This document shows positions 1 through 6,141 of a stretch of 7,695 nucleotides of DNA, one piece after another. Made by a program: the position numbers and the translations under genes. How positions within the stretch are numbered: position 1 is the stretch's first letter; the number at the start of each line of letters is the position of its first letter. The DNA comes from Solobacterium sp. (GTDB lineage Bacteria > Bacillota_I > Bacilli_A > Erysipelotrichales > Erysipelotrichaceae). The stretch is taken from assembly GCA_017543025.1 (NCBI GenBank), contig JAFYGX010000098.1, forward strand, positions 1-7,695, written 5' to 3'. Below the pieces are notes generated by a model that searched no databases, was not told the origin of the DNA, and saw only the letters and a list, made by a program, of their open reading frames with translations.

Positions 1-2
1 CC

Positions 3-314
3 GGCGCACTCAGAGAAGATGTTAAACAGATCATTTTTGACATATGTGCAGAGCATCATTGGTATGTCAGACGGATGGAGACCGATAAAGATCACATACA
101 CATTCTTCTTCAATGTAGTCCAAATGATTCTGTCTCAAATATAGTTTCTGTTATCAAACAATACAGCACACACCGCATGTGGGGAAAGCACAGTAAGATT
201 CTCGGCCAGCATTACTGGAAACATAAGTGTACATGGTCAGGTGGATACTTAGCTGCTTCAGTTGGAAACGCTTCGCAGGAAGCAATCAAACACTATATTG
301 AAAACCAAGGATAA
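3..314 (+). CDS. tnpA: IS200/IS605 family transposase TnpA (5'-truncated by window edge)
   Basis: A Y1 HUH-superfamily transposase that cuts and rejoins single-stranded DNA at hairpin-flanked ends as a dimer. The reading frame is open from position 3 and gives about 103 C-terminal residues of a protein usually about 130-155 long, so the start is outside the window. The HUH metal-binding motif is visible as DHIHILL (two histidines around positions 93-101). The C-terminus has the catalytic helix HYIENQ, in which the tyrosine lies about 65 residues after the HUH histidines and is followed four residues later by a glutamine. This matches the Tyr/Gln pair of the IS608 and ISDra2 enzymes. The motif YWKHKCTWSGGYLAASVGN is also typical. 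The visible part has no internal stop or frameshift and looks functional. No accessory gene is seen with it. Confidence 0.92.
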   Translation, partial: GALREDVKQIIFDICAEHHWYVRRMETDKDHIHILLQCSPNDSVSNIVSVIKQYSTHRMWGKHSKILGQHYWKHKCTWSGGYLAASVGNASQEAIKHYIENQG

Positions 315-322
315 TTGTAAAC

Positions 323-339
323 CGCCCCGTAAAGAGGCG
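323..339 (+). repeat. Small imperfect hairpin just after tnpA
   Basis: The arms CGCC (323-326) and GGCG (336-339) pair. Then comes a C/A mismatch (327/335), one further C-G pair (328/334) and a GTAAA loop. It lies 9 nt after the transposase stop codon. Hairpins with a mismatch or bulge are common in IS200/IS605 subterminal DNA, where TnpA recognises them, but this one is short and its role is inferred. Confidence 0.4.
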
Positions 340-380
340 ATGCTTCCCTATGAAACAGGTGAAGAATCTGAAATAGTTTA

Positions 381-406
381 TCACTGTCCCGCATACAGGA
401 CAGTGA
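381..406 (+). repeat. Perfect 9-bp hairpin, probable IS200/IS605 right-end hairpin
   Basis: TCACTGTCC (381-389) and GGACAGTGA (398-406) form a perfect 9-bp stem with an 8-nt loop. It lies 67 nt after the tnpA stop. There is no run of T directly after it, so a rho-independent terminator is less likely than the right-end structure recognised by TnpA. In this family the cleavage site is a short distance 3' of such a hairpin. Confidence 0.6.
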
Positions 407-430
407 ATTCTGCGATCTGCGCTAGAATTC
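405..430 (+). repeat. Second inverted repeat (GAATTCT/AGAATTC) ahead of the first chromosomal gene
   Basis: GAATTCT (405-411) and AGAATTC (424-430) are perfect complements. The 12-nt centre can add three more pairs (GCG 412-414 with CGC 420-422) if T423 is bulged. It shares bases 405-406 with the preceding hairpin, so the two cannot both form fully. It ends 11 nt before the ribosome binding site of the membrane-protein gene. It could belong to the IS end, be part of the leader, or be a weak terminator, since the tail is only TTTCT. Confidence 0.4.
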
Positions 431-454
431 TTTCTGTAAACGGAGGACGCAGTG

Positions 455-1027
455 ATGGACTACAGGGATAAATTCATGATGAATGCAGGAATTCTGATCC
501 TGGCATATGCTTACGCGGTGAGCGGATATCCTTATGCCGGTCTCTTATGCGGAGTGTTCAGCGTAATGCTTGCCATCCTGACGCATTCCATGCGCCGCAT
601 GATGCGGAACATGCCGCTGATCAGTGCCGGTACGCTGATTCAGTCAACACTGATCTTCGTTTCCTTTCCGCTGAGCGAACGATACGTGCTGGTATTGCTT
701 GCCTTCTGCAATACCGCCGTATCGGTGCTCTGGATGGAAAGCTCACTGAAAGCGATCCGGCCCGGCATGCGGTATATACTCTGGGCGTATCCGGTCTTTC
801 TAATGCTTGCCAGTCTGCTTCCGCAGAGTGCGATGTGCTGGTTCAGCGGGGAAGTCAGAGAGCGGACCAGTGCCATTGTGCTGGTCAGTCTCATCTTTCT
901 TCCGCTGATTCTGGCGTATATCCGAAAACAGGAGCGGATGATTTCCGTGGGAATGAAGCGCAGAAGAGATTATAATTTCCTTGATTATGACAGAATGGCT
1001 CGTAAAACGGTTTGTGAAAAACAGTGA
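455..1027 (+). CDS. Unknown six-helix integral membrane protein
   Basis: I do not recognise the family. The protein is 190 residues long and mostly hydrophobic, with about six predicted membrane helices near residues 9-26, 28-44, 53-71, 76-96, 106-124 and 137-155. A basic cytoplasmic-looking tail follows (KRRRDYNFLDYDRMARK). No catalytic or metal-binding motif is evident. ATG 455 is chosen because GGAGG at 442-446 lies 8 nt before it. GTG 452, directly adjacent, would also be in frame but with only 5 nt spacing. The last 41 bases overlap the start of the cation diffusion facilitator gene in another frame, so the two are probably cotranscribed and translationally coupled. I find no convincing promoter upstream, where IS sequence lies close by. 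A role in the same transport function as the next gene is only a guess. Confidence 0.8.
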   Translation: MDYRDKFMMNAGILILAYAYAVSGYPYAGLLCGVFSVMLAILTHSMRRMMRNMPLISAGTLIQSTLIFVSFPLSERYVLVLLAFCNTAVSVLWMESSLKAIRPGMRYILWAYPVFLMLASLLPQSAMCWFSGEVRERTSAIVLVSLIFLPLILAYIRKQERMISVGMKRRRDYNFLDYDRMARKTVCEKQ

Positions 1028-2183
1028 TGAAATCCACCGCACTGAGGTGCGGTTTTCCTATGCCCGGCTGTCTGCGCTCACCGGTGTCGCATGCAATCTT
1101 CTGCTAGCGGCAGTCAAGCTCGGGGCCGGAGCTGTTTCCGGTTCTTCTGCGGTTACAGCGGATGCGGTCAACAATCTTTCCGACTGCATCTCCTGTATTC
1201 TGACGCTGTTCGGCAGCCGGATGGCCGCCAGGCCGGCAGATGAAAAACATCCGTTCGGGCACGGACGTCTTGAATATCTGATATCGCTTGCGGCGGCGGG
1301 AATGATCTTTCTTGCGGCGGCTGAGCTTCTGAAAAAAGGCATTCAGCAGATCATGAATCCTTCTGCGGTAAGTGTGACGCCTTCAGTGCTTGTGATCATG
1401 GCCGCAACGATTCTTGTAAAGATCTGGATGTACCGCTTTAATCTGAAGCTTGGACGAAAACTGGATCATACGGGGATGATTGCGGCGGCAGAAGACTCCC
1501 GGAACGATGTGATTACGACTTCGCTGACGATCTTTTCCCTCTGGCTGAGCAGAACGATGCCGTCCGTTCCGTGGGATGGAATCATGACTGTGATTGTTTC
1601 GGTCTATATCATCAGAGAAGGCATTGAGCTGGCAGGTGAGATCGTTACGAAGCTGATCAGCAGTGAGGTTCCGGATGAACTGAAAGAACAGATCCTGAAT
1701 GAGATTCACAATTCCAAAGATGTCTTCGGTACGCATGATCTGATCATTCATGATTACGGGCCGGGCGCCCGGATGGGTACGGTGCATGTTGAGCTGCCCG
1801 GCAATCTGAGTCTGAAGGAAGCGCATGAAATCATTGATGCCCTGGAGAAGAAGATCGAAGAACGCTATCATGTGCAGATGACGATCCATCCGGATCCGGC
1901 GGAGCTGGAGGAAAACAGCCTGAAGTGGAAACAGGAAACCGAACGCTGTCTGAAGGAAATCACAGAGGATGCGGCGATCCATGACTTCCATCTCGAACAG
2001 ACTGACGGAAAGACCGTTTTGAGCATGGATATCCATCTTCCGTATCAGTGCGGCTTTACCAATGAAGAACTTCGCAGACGGCTGCTCTGCAGTCTGAAAC
2101 AGACGATGCCTGCTGGACAGGAAACCGGACTGGAACTGGAACTGAAGTTTGACAGAGGGTATTTCAGTGAACGGATCGGCTAA
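987..2183 (+). CDS. Cation diffusion facilitator (CDF) family metal efflux transporter
   Basis: A proton-coupled exporter of divalent metal (zinc, manganese, iron or cobalt class) in the cytoplasmic membrane, 398 residues from ATG 987. A TTG at 981 is also in frame, but the ATG gives the N-terminus MTEWLVKRF typical of Bacillota homologues. No strong Shine-Dalgarno is seen, so translation may be coupled to the overlapping upstream gene. Six membrane helices span about residues 32-215. Helix 2 carries ADAVNNLSD (D59 and N63 at the transport site), followed by the loop signature HPFGHGR (88-94). Helix 5 carries EDSRNDV (D170 and D174). The site therefore reads Asp-Asn-Asp-Asp and lacks the helix-5 histidine usual in zinc exporters such as YiiP, which may favour manganese (inference). 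The cytoplasmic domain (about 225-305, with HDYGPG and HVELPG) is followed by a second similar segment to residue 398, as in longer Bacillota members. Confidence 0.93.
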   Translation: MTEWLVKRFVKNSDEIHRTEVRFSYARLSALTGVACNLLLAAVKLGAGAVSGSSAVTADAVNNLSDCISCILTLFGSRMAARPADEKHPFGHGRLEYLISLAAAGMIFLAAAELLKKGIQQIMNPSAVSVTPSVLVIMAATILVKIWMYRFNLKLGRKLDHTGMIAAAEDSRNDVITTSLTIFSLWLSRTMPSVPWDGIMTVIVSVYIIREGIELAGEIVTKLISSEVPDELKEQILNEIHNSKDVFGTHDLIIHDYGPGARMGTVHVELPGNLSLKEAHEIIDALEKKIEERYHVQMTIHPDPAELEENSLKWKQETERCLKEITEDAAIHDFHLEQTDGKTVLSMDIHLPYQCGFTNEELRRRLLCSLKQTMPAGQETGLELELKFDRGYFSERIG

Positions 2184-3069
2184 ACCGGCGGTACAGCGGC
2201 TGCGGGGCAATGTTGCACTGGTTCTGACGGCAATGATCTGGGGCTGTGCATTTGCGGCGCAGTCGGCTGCGGCTGATTCGATCGGACCGTGGCTGTTCAA
2301 CGGCATCCGCTTTCTGATGGGCGGTGCCGAAGTACTGCTGCTGTCTCCCTTTCTGCATCAGATTACTGGAATTCAGGCGCGTAAACCGGATCGGAGGCTG
2401 TTTGCGGCAGGGAGTTGTGCCGGAGCTGTCCTGGCGTTTGCAAGTGTGCTGCAGCAGGCGGGTATCCGGTATACTACGGCCGGCAAAGCCGGATTTCTGA
2501 CATCGCTGTATGTGATACTGGTGCCGCTGGCAGAGGCATTCCTGCTGAGGAAGCGTTTGCCGCAGACTGCATTTCCTGCGGCACTGACTGCGGCGGCCGC
2601 ATTGTTTCTGCTGTCAGGAGCTGAGACCGGAACGATCAGCAGAGGGGATCTGCTGGAGATTCTCTGTGCCTGTGCCTTTGCCGGTCATATTCTGATCATT
2701 GATCGGGTTTCGGATTCTGTTGATCCGATTTATTTTTCCGCGGTGCAGTTTCTGGCGGCAGGTGTGATTTCAATGGCTGGTGCAGTGCTGCTTGAACCGT
2801 TTTCCTGGAGCGGTATTCAGAAAGCCATGATTCCGCTGCTTTATGCGGGTCTTGCCTCAGCCGGGCTTGGCTATACGCTGCAGGTGATCGGACAGAGGGA
2901 TGCGGATCCATCGGCGGTCAGTGTGATACTGAGTCTGGAGTCGGTCTTCTCAGTGCTGTTTGGCTATCTCCTTCTGCATGAAGTGCTGAGCATAAGGGAA
3001 CTGGCAGGCTGTGCGCTGATGTTTGCGGCTGTGCTGCTGTCACAGCGAAAAGCGAAAGGCGAGAGATAA
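2167..3069 (+). CDS. EamA/DMT superfamily transporter
   Basis: A drug/metabolite transporter superfamily protein of 300 residues, close to the usual family length. It has two EamA repeats and about ten membrane helices. The first repeat starts with GNVALVLTAMIWGCAFAAQS (about 14-33) and runs to about 150. The second runs from about 160 to 293 and ends with the characteristic DPSAVSVILSLESVFSVLFGYLLLHE region and a final helix, then a basic tail QRKAKGER. The substrate cannot be read from the sequence; members export amino acids, metabolites or other small molecules. GTG 2167 is chosen because AGAGGG (2154-2159) lies 7 nt upstream. A TTG at 2149 is in frame but lacks such a site. The start overlaps the end of the CDF gene by 17 bases, so the two are likely in one operon. 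A terminator follows 27 bases after the stop. Confidence 0.9.
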   Translation: MNGSAKPAVQRLRGNVALVLTAMIWGCAFAAQSAAADSIGPWLFNGIRFLMGGAEVLLLSPFLHQITGIQARKPDRRLFAAGSCAGAVLAFASVLQQAGIRYTTAGKAGFLTSLYVILVPLAEAFLLRKRLPQTAFPAALTAAAALFLLSGAETGTISRGDLLEILCACAFAGHILIIDRVSDSVDPIYFSAVQFLAAGVISMAGAVLLEPFSWSGIQKAMIPLLYAGLASAGLGYTLQVIGQRDADPSAVSVILSLESVFSVLFGYLLLHEVLSIRELAGCALMFAAVLLSQRKAKGER

Positions 3070-3096
3070 GACAATCAATGAACAGAAAACAGATGA

Positions 3097-3122
3097 AAAA
3101 GGGAAGCGCGGGCTTCCCTTTT
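3097..3122. terminator. Bidirectional rho-independent terminator between the EamA gene and htpG
   Basis: A perfect 11-bp stem, AAAAGGGAAGC (3097-3107) with GCTTCCCTTTT (3112-3122), and a 4-nt loop GCGG. A T-run ends the stem on the forward strand, and the A-run on the other side becomes TTTTT for reverse transcripts. It fills the 77-bp tail-to-tail gap and can end both the forward transport operon and reverse htpG transcription. Confidence 0.9.
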
Positions 3123-3146
3123 GTCTGTGTCTGAAGAATGAACCGG

Positions 3147-5093
3147 TCAGTCGACGATCTCTGCTTCAACCGGACCTTCGGAGTTCTCCGTACGTGCGGG
3201 CACGGATGCCTGGACCATCATACTGACGATCCGGCGGGCGTATTCTGCCGGGTCTTCGATCGGAAGTCCTTCAATCAGACGCGCCTGTTCATACAGAATA
3301 TCCGCATAATCACTGATTACAGCCGGGTTGCTGGCGAAGACGCTGCGCAGTTTCTCGAAGATCGGGTGATTCGGGTTGATCTCAAGGATCTTGGTTGCCT
3401 TCATGCCGCGGTTCATCGGGTCCTGTGACAGAACCTTTTCCATTTCAATCGACATGCCCTGATCTGCGACGATGCATACCGGATCGTCTGTAAGACGGGA
3501 AGAGATGCGGACTTCGCTGACGCGGTCGCCGAGCGATTCCTTCATTGCCGCAAGCAGATCTTTGTTGGCTTCTGCCTTTTCTTCCTTTACCTTCTTTTCC
3601 TCTTCACTGTCGAGGTCAAGACCGGCTTCTGTAATGGAACGGAAGTTCTTCTCACTGTAGTTCATCATCATCCGGATGACGAATTCATCGATGGAATCGG
3701 TGAAGTAGAGAATCTCATATCCCTTGTTCTTCACTTTCGCAAGAACCGGAAGCTTTTCGATCTCTTCAATGGAAGAGCCGGAGACATAGTAGATCTCTTT
3801 CTGATCCTCTTTCATCCGTTCGACATATTCTTTGAGCGTGGTGTATTTTCCCTCACTGGAAGAGCGGAACAGCAGCAGATCCTGCAGCTTGTCCTTTTCC
3901 ATGCCATAGGACTTGTAAATGCTGTACTTGAGGTTGAGACCGAAGTTTTCGAAGAACTTCTCATATTCTTCCCGTTCTGTTTCCAGCATGTCTTCCAGTG
4001 CTTTTGTGATCTTCTTGTCGATCGACTTTGCCAGGGCTTTGACCTGACGGTCCTGCTGAAGAATTTCACGGGAAATATTCAGGTTGAGATCATCGCTGTC
4101 TACGAGACCCTTTACAAATCTGTAACATTCCGGCAGAAGGTCTTTTGCGTTATCCAGAATGAAGACGCCTTTTGAGTAGAGCTTCAGACCGGATTCATAA
4201 TCCGTGTTGTAGAAATTGAACGGCGTCTTGCCCGGAAGGTAGAGCAGGGCAGTGTAGGAAATGTTTCCTTCCACGTTGTAGTGGATTACTTTCTGAGGGT
4301 TTTCCCAGTCGGAGAAGTTTCCCTTGTAGAACTCGTCATAATCTTCCTTGGATATGTCATTGCGGTTCTTTTTCCAGAGCGGAATCATCGAGTTCAGCGT
4401 CTCTTCTTCGAATGTATCGATGGTTTTGTTTTCATCCGTCGGATCGGGAATCGACTTCTTCACGTCCATTTTGATCGGATAGCGGACATAGTCGCTGTAT
4501 TTGCGCACCAGATTACGGATTGTATATTCTTCCAGGAACTCGGAGAATTTTTCGTCTTCCGTATCCTCCTTGAGTTCCAGGGTGATTCTGGTTCCGGGCT
4601 GCTCCCGTTCGATTTCTGTTATCGTATAGCCGTCTTCACCGGAAGATTCCCAGCGATAGGCCTTGTCACTGCCTGCAGGCTTTGTCTCAACGATTACATT
4701 TTTTGCGACCATGAAGGCGCTGTAGAAACCGACACCGAACTGACCGATCAGATCAACCTTGGATTCATCCTTTTCCAGGGCTTCACGGAATTCGGCAGAG
4801 CCGGATTTTGCGATGGTACCGAGATTCTTTTCGAGCTCTTCTTCGCTCATACCGATACCGGTATCTTCAATGACGAGCTTCCGCTCATCCGGATAGGCGT
4901 AGATTTTGATCCAGAGATCTTTTTTTGCGGCGTTTTTTGCCGGGTCTGTCAGACCTTCATAATACCGTTTGTCCAGTGCGTCACTGGCGTTGGAGATCAG
5001 TTCCCGCAGGAAGATCTCACGGTTGGTGTAAATGGAGTTGATCATCAGCTCCAGCAGGCGCTTGGACTCTGCTTTAAACTGTTTTTTTGCCAT
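3147..5093 (-). CDS. htpG: Molecular chaperone HtpG (bacterial Hsp90)
   Basis: An ATP-dependent cytosolic chaperone that works as a dimer on late-folding client proteins. It has 648 residues, slightly longer than the E. coli protein. The N-terminal GHKL ATPase domain (about 1-215) shows REIFLRELISNASDALDK with catalytic E31 and N35, then EDTGIGM (D77), the lid segment GTIAKSGSAEF and GQFGVGFYSAF (117-127). The middle domain contains NISREILQQ with R342, the expected ATP-contacting arginine. The C-terminal dimerisation domain (from about 515) includes KATKILEINPNHPIF and has an acidic end. ATG 5093 is chosen because GGAGGT (5101-5106) lies 7 nt upstream and MAKKQFKAESKRLLELMINS matches the family N-terminus; an in-frame TTG at 5171 would add 26 residues lying over the promoter and operator. 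It is a single-gene unit with its own promoter, CIRCE operator and terminator. Confidence 0.98.
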   Translation of the reverse strand: MAKKQFKAESKRLLELMINSIYTNREIFLRELISNASDALDKRYYEGLTDPAKNAAKKDLWIKIYAYPDERKLVIEDTGIGMSEEELEKNLGTIAKSGSAEFREALEKDESKVDLIGQFGVGFYSAFMVAKNVIVETKPAGSDKAYRWESSGEDGYTITEIEREQPGTRITLELKEDTEDEKFSEFLEEYTIRNLVRKYSDYVRYPIKMDVKKSIPDPTDENKTIDTFEEETLNSMIPLWKKNRNDISKEDYDEFYKGNFSDWENPQKVIHYNVEGNISYTALLYLPGKTPFNFYNTDYESGLKLYSKGVFILDNAKDLLPECYRFVKGLVDSDDLNLNISREILQQDRQVKALAKSIDKKITKALEDMLETEREEYEKFFENFGLNLKYSIYKSYGMEKDKLQDLLLFRSSSEGKYTTLKEYVERMKEDQKEIYYVSGSSIEEIEKLPVLAKVKNKGYEILYFTDSIDEFVIRMMMNYSEKNFRSITEAGLDLDSEEEKKVKEEKAEANKDLLAAMKESLGDRVSEVRISSRLTDDPVCIVADQGMSIEMEKVLSQDPMNRGMKATKILEINPNHPIFEKLRSVFASNPAVISDYADILYEQARLIEGLPIEDPAEYARRIVSMMVQASVPARTENSEGPVEAEIVD

Positions 5094-5125
5094 ACTTGTT
5101 ACCTCCGTTGATTTCTGTAAATAGT

Positions 5126-5152
5126 TTAGCACTCTTGAGTGCTGACTGCTAA
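5126..5152 (-). promoter_or_regulatory. CIRCE operator (HrcA binding site) of htpG
   Basis: Read on the reverse strand, the arms are TTAGCAGTC (5152-5144) and GAGTGCTAA (5134-5126), separated by exactly 9 bases. The CIRCE consensus is TTAGCACTC-N9-GAGTGCTAA, so 17 of 18 arm positions match. HrcA binds this element and represses heat-shock genes. The site begins directly after the -10 box and covers the predicted transcription start, the classical repression position. Oddly, the 9-base spacer is AGCACTCAA, which contains another copy of the half-site core AGCACTC. Confidence 0.9.
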
Positions 5153-5181
5153 AATATACCACTCGTCTCAAAGATGTTCAA
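5153..5181 (-). promoter_or_regulatory. Sigma-A-type promoter of htpG
   Basis: On the reverse strand, TTGAAC (5181-5176) is the -35 box and TATATT (5158-5153) the -10 box, with a 17-base spacer. Transcription would start near 5146 inside the CIRCE element and give a leader of about 53 nt before ATG 5093. Confidence 0.75.
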
Positions 5182-5208
5182 GTGGGATTTGATTCCGCAC
5201 GCAAAAGT

Positions 5209-5235
5209 TTCGGATTTATGAGGGAGGTTCGGATT
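5209..5235 (+). repeat. Direct repeat TTCGGATT overlapping the fumarase promoter
   Basis: Two identical octamers, TTCGGATT at 5209-5216 and 5228-5235, have starts 19 bases apart, close to two helical turns. The second covers the likely -35 box of the fumarase operon. This spacing would suit a protein binding one face of the DNA, but an 8-base repeat could be chance, and no regulator is identified. Confidence 0.3.
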
Positions 5236-5257
5236 GCGGGGAAAGAGCGGGTATAAT
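5228..5257 (+). promoter_or_regulatory. Promoter of the fumarase alpha/beta operon
   Basis: A perfect -10 box TATAAT (5252-5257) follows a weak -35 box TTCGGA (5228-5233) with an 18-base spacer. The start would be near 5264, leaving a leader of about 32 nt with the purine-rich ribosome binding site AAGGAAGG (5277-5284). It diverges from the htpG promoter; the two -35 regions are about 46 bases apart. Confidence 0.65.
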
Positions 5258-5295
5258 TGCAGAAGAACAGAACGCAAAGGAAGGTAAGGAAGCCT

Positions 5296-6141
5296 ATGAT
5301 CAGAGAAGTGAATACAGCCTTGATCCAGGATGCGGTCGAAGCGATCTGCAGCAGGATTGCGTTTGACTACAGCCCGGATATCCGCACTGCAATAACAGAC
5401 GGAAGAGAAGCGGAAACGGAGTTCCGTTCGAAGGAAGCGATGAAAATGCTGGAAGAAAATGCGGAAATCGCTTCCAGGGAGCGGATTCCGATCTGTCAGG
5501 ATACCGGACTTGTAACGGTATGGGTCCATGCGGGCGTGGATGTGCATTTTAACGGAGATGTAAGGGCAGCTGTCAATGAAGGGGTGCGTCAGGCCTACAG
5601 CCGCTGTCATCTGCGTGCTTCAGTGGTAAAAGATCCGTTATATGAGCGGGTCAATACGAAAGACAATACGCCTGCGGTTGTCTATTTCGATCTGAACCCG
5701 GGCGATCGGGTGAAGATTGAACTGACCGCAAAAGGGTTTGGCTCAGAGAATATGAGCCGGATCGGCATGTGCAAGCCGGCGGAAGGAGAAGAAGGCGTAA
5801 TCCGCTTTGTGCTGGAGACAATCAAGCTGGCCGGACCGAATGCCTGTCCGCCGATGATCGTCGGCGTCGGGCTTGGCGGTACATTTGATTACAGTGCATA
5901 TCTCGCCAAACGGGCATTGCTTGCGCGCGTAGATGAGCGGAATGCGGATCCGCGGTATGCGAAGCTTGAAGAAACACTGATCCGGAAAGCAAATGAGCTG
6001 AAAATCGGGCCGATGGGCCTGCATGGAGAAACGACGGTGCTGGGCATCCGGGTGCTTGCGGCACCGACACATATTGCCGGTATGCCTTGTGCGGTGAATA
6101 TCTGCTGTCACGCATGCCGTCACGGGGGGGCGGAATTATGA
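5296..6141 (+). CDS. Class I fumarate hydratase / L-tartrate dehydratase, alpha subunit
   Basis: The alpha (N-terminal, Fumerase family) subunit of an iron-sulfur hydro-lyase. It holds a [4Fe-4S] cluster and with the beta subunit interconverts fumarate and malate, or dehydrates tartrate. It has 281 residues, the family's normal length. Probable cluster ligands are C67 in RIPICQDTG, C184 in GPNACPP and C271 in NICCHACRH, each at its expected motif. GPMGLHGETT (238-247) and GVGLGGTFD (190-198) are further family segments. ATG 5296 is chosen because the N-terminus MIREVNTALIQDAVE fits the family and AAGGAAGG (5277-5284) or AAGGAAG (5286-5292) can serve as ribosome binding site; a TTG further upstream at 5257 would lie in the promoter. 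It overlaps the beta gene by 4 bases. Fumarase and tartrate dehydratase cannot be told apart from sequence alone, and no pathway neighbour helps. Fumarase is the default. Confidence 0.93.
   Translation: MIREVNTALIQDAVEAICSRIAFDYSPDIRTAITDGREAETEFRSKEAMKMLEENAEIASRERIPICQDTGLVTVWVHAGVDVHFNGDVRAAVNEGVRQAYSRCHLRASVVKDPLYERVNTKDNTPAVVYFDLNPGDRVKIELTAKGFGSENMSRIGMCKPAEGEEGVIRFVLETIKLAGPNACPPMIVGVGLGGTFDYSAYLAKRALLARVDERNADPRYAKLEETLIRKANELKIGPMGLHGETTVLGIRVLAAPTHIAGMPCAVNICCHACRHGGAEL
6124..6130 (+). repeat. Run of seven G at the alpha/beta subunit junction
   Basis: Seven consecutive G lie five codons before the alpha stop and 7 nt upstream of the beta start codon. The run probably acts as the G-rich ribosome binding site for the beta subunit. 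It is also a potential slippage site, because the beta frame is open through it. Confidence 0.7.

Larger units (their letters stand above)
1..430 (+). mobile_element. IS200/IS605-family insertion sequence, right-hand part
   Basis: A single-strand transposing IS200/IS605-type element whose left end lies outside the window. It is recognised by the 3' part of its Y1 HUH transposase gene (3-314) and by hairpins just after the stop codon, as expected for this family, which has subterminal hairpins instead of terminal inverted repeats. No tnpB is seen in the visible part, so it may be an IS200-type (tnpA only) element, but upstream sequence is missing. The exact right boundary cannot be fixed without an empty site. 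It must lie after the hairpin at 381-406 and most likely before the ribosome binding site at 442-446. The 430 limit given here is a guess. Confidence 0.75.

Noticed and set aside
381..406. The 9-bp hairpin as a rho-independent terminator of tnpA
   Set aside because: No T-run follows it, and its place just after tnpA fits an IS200/IS605 right-end hairpin better.
262..471. A short forward frame spanning the end of tnpA and the gap after it
   Set aside because: It starts inside tnpA in another frame, runs through the hairpins, and has no protein features.
1383..2306. A long open frame (about 307 codons) on the reverse strand opposite the CDF and EamA genes
   Set aside because: It lies fully antisense to well-supported genes, has no recognisable domain and no ribosome binding site that I could see. 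Codon bias of the sense genes explains it.
4281..5111. A long forward open frame (about 276 codons) opposite htpG
   Set aside because: It is antisense to the strongly conserved ATPase and middle domains of HtpG. Its Phe/Ile/Val-rich translation is the mirror of Glu/Lys/Asp-rich HtpG codons.
5094..5171. A longer HtpG start at an in-frame TTG at 5171
   Set aside because: The added 26 residues would be encoded by the CIRCE element and -10 box. The ATG at 5093 has a strong ribosome binding site and the family N-terminus.
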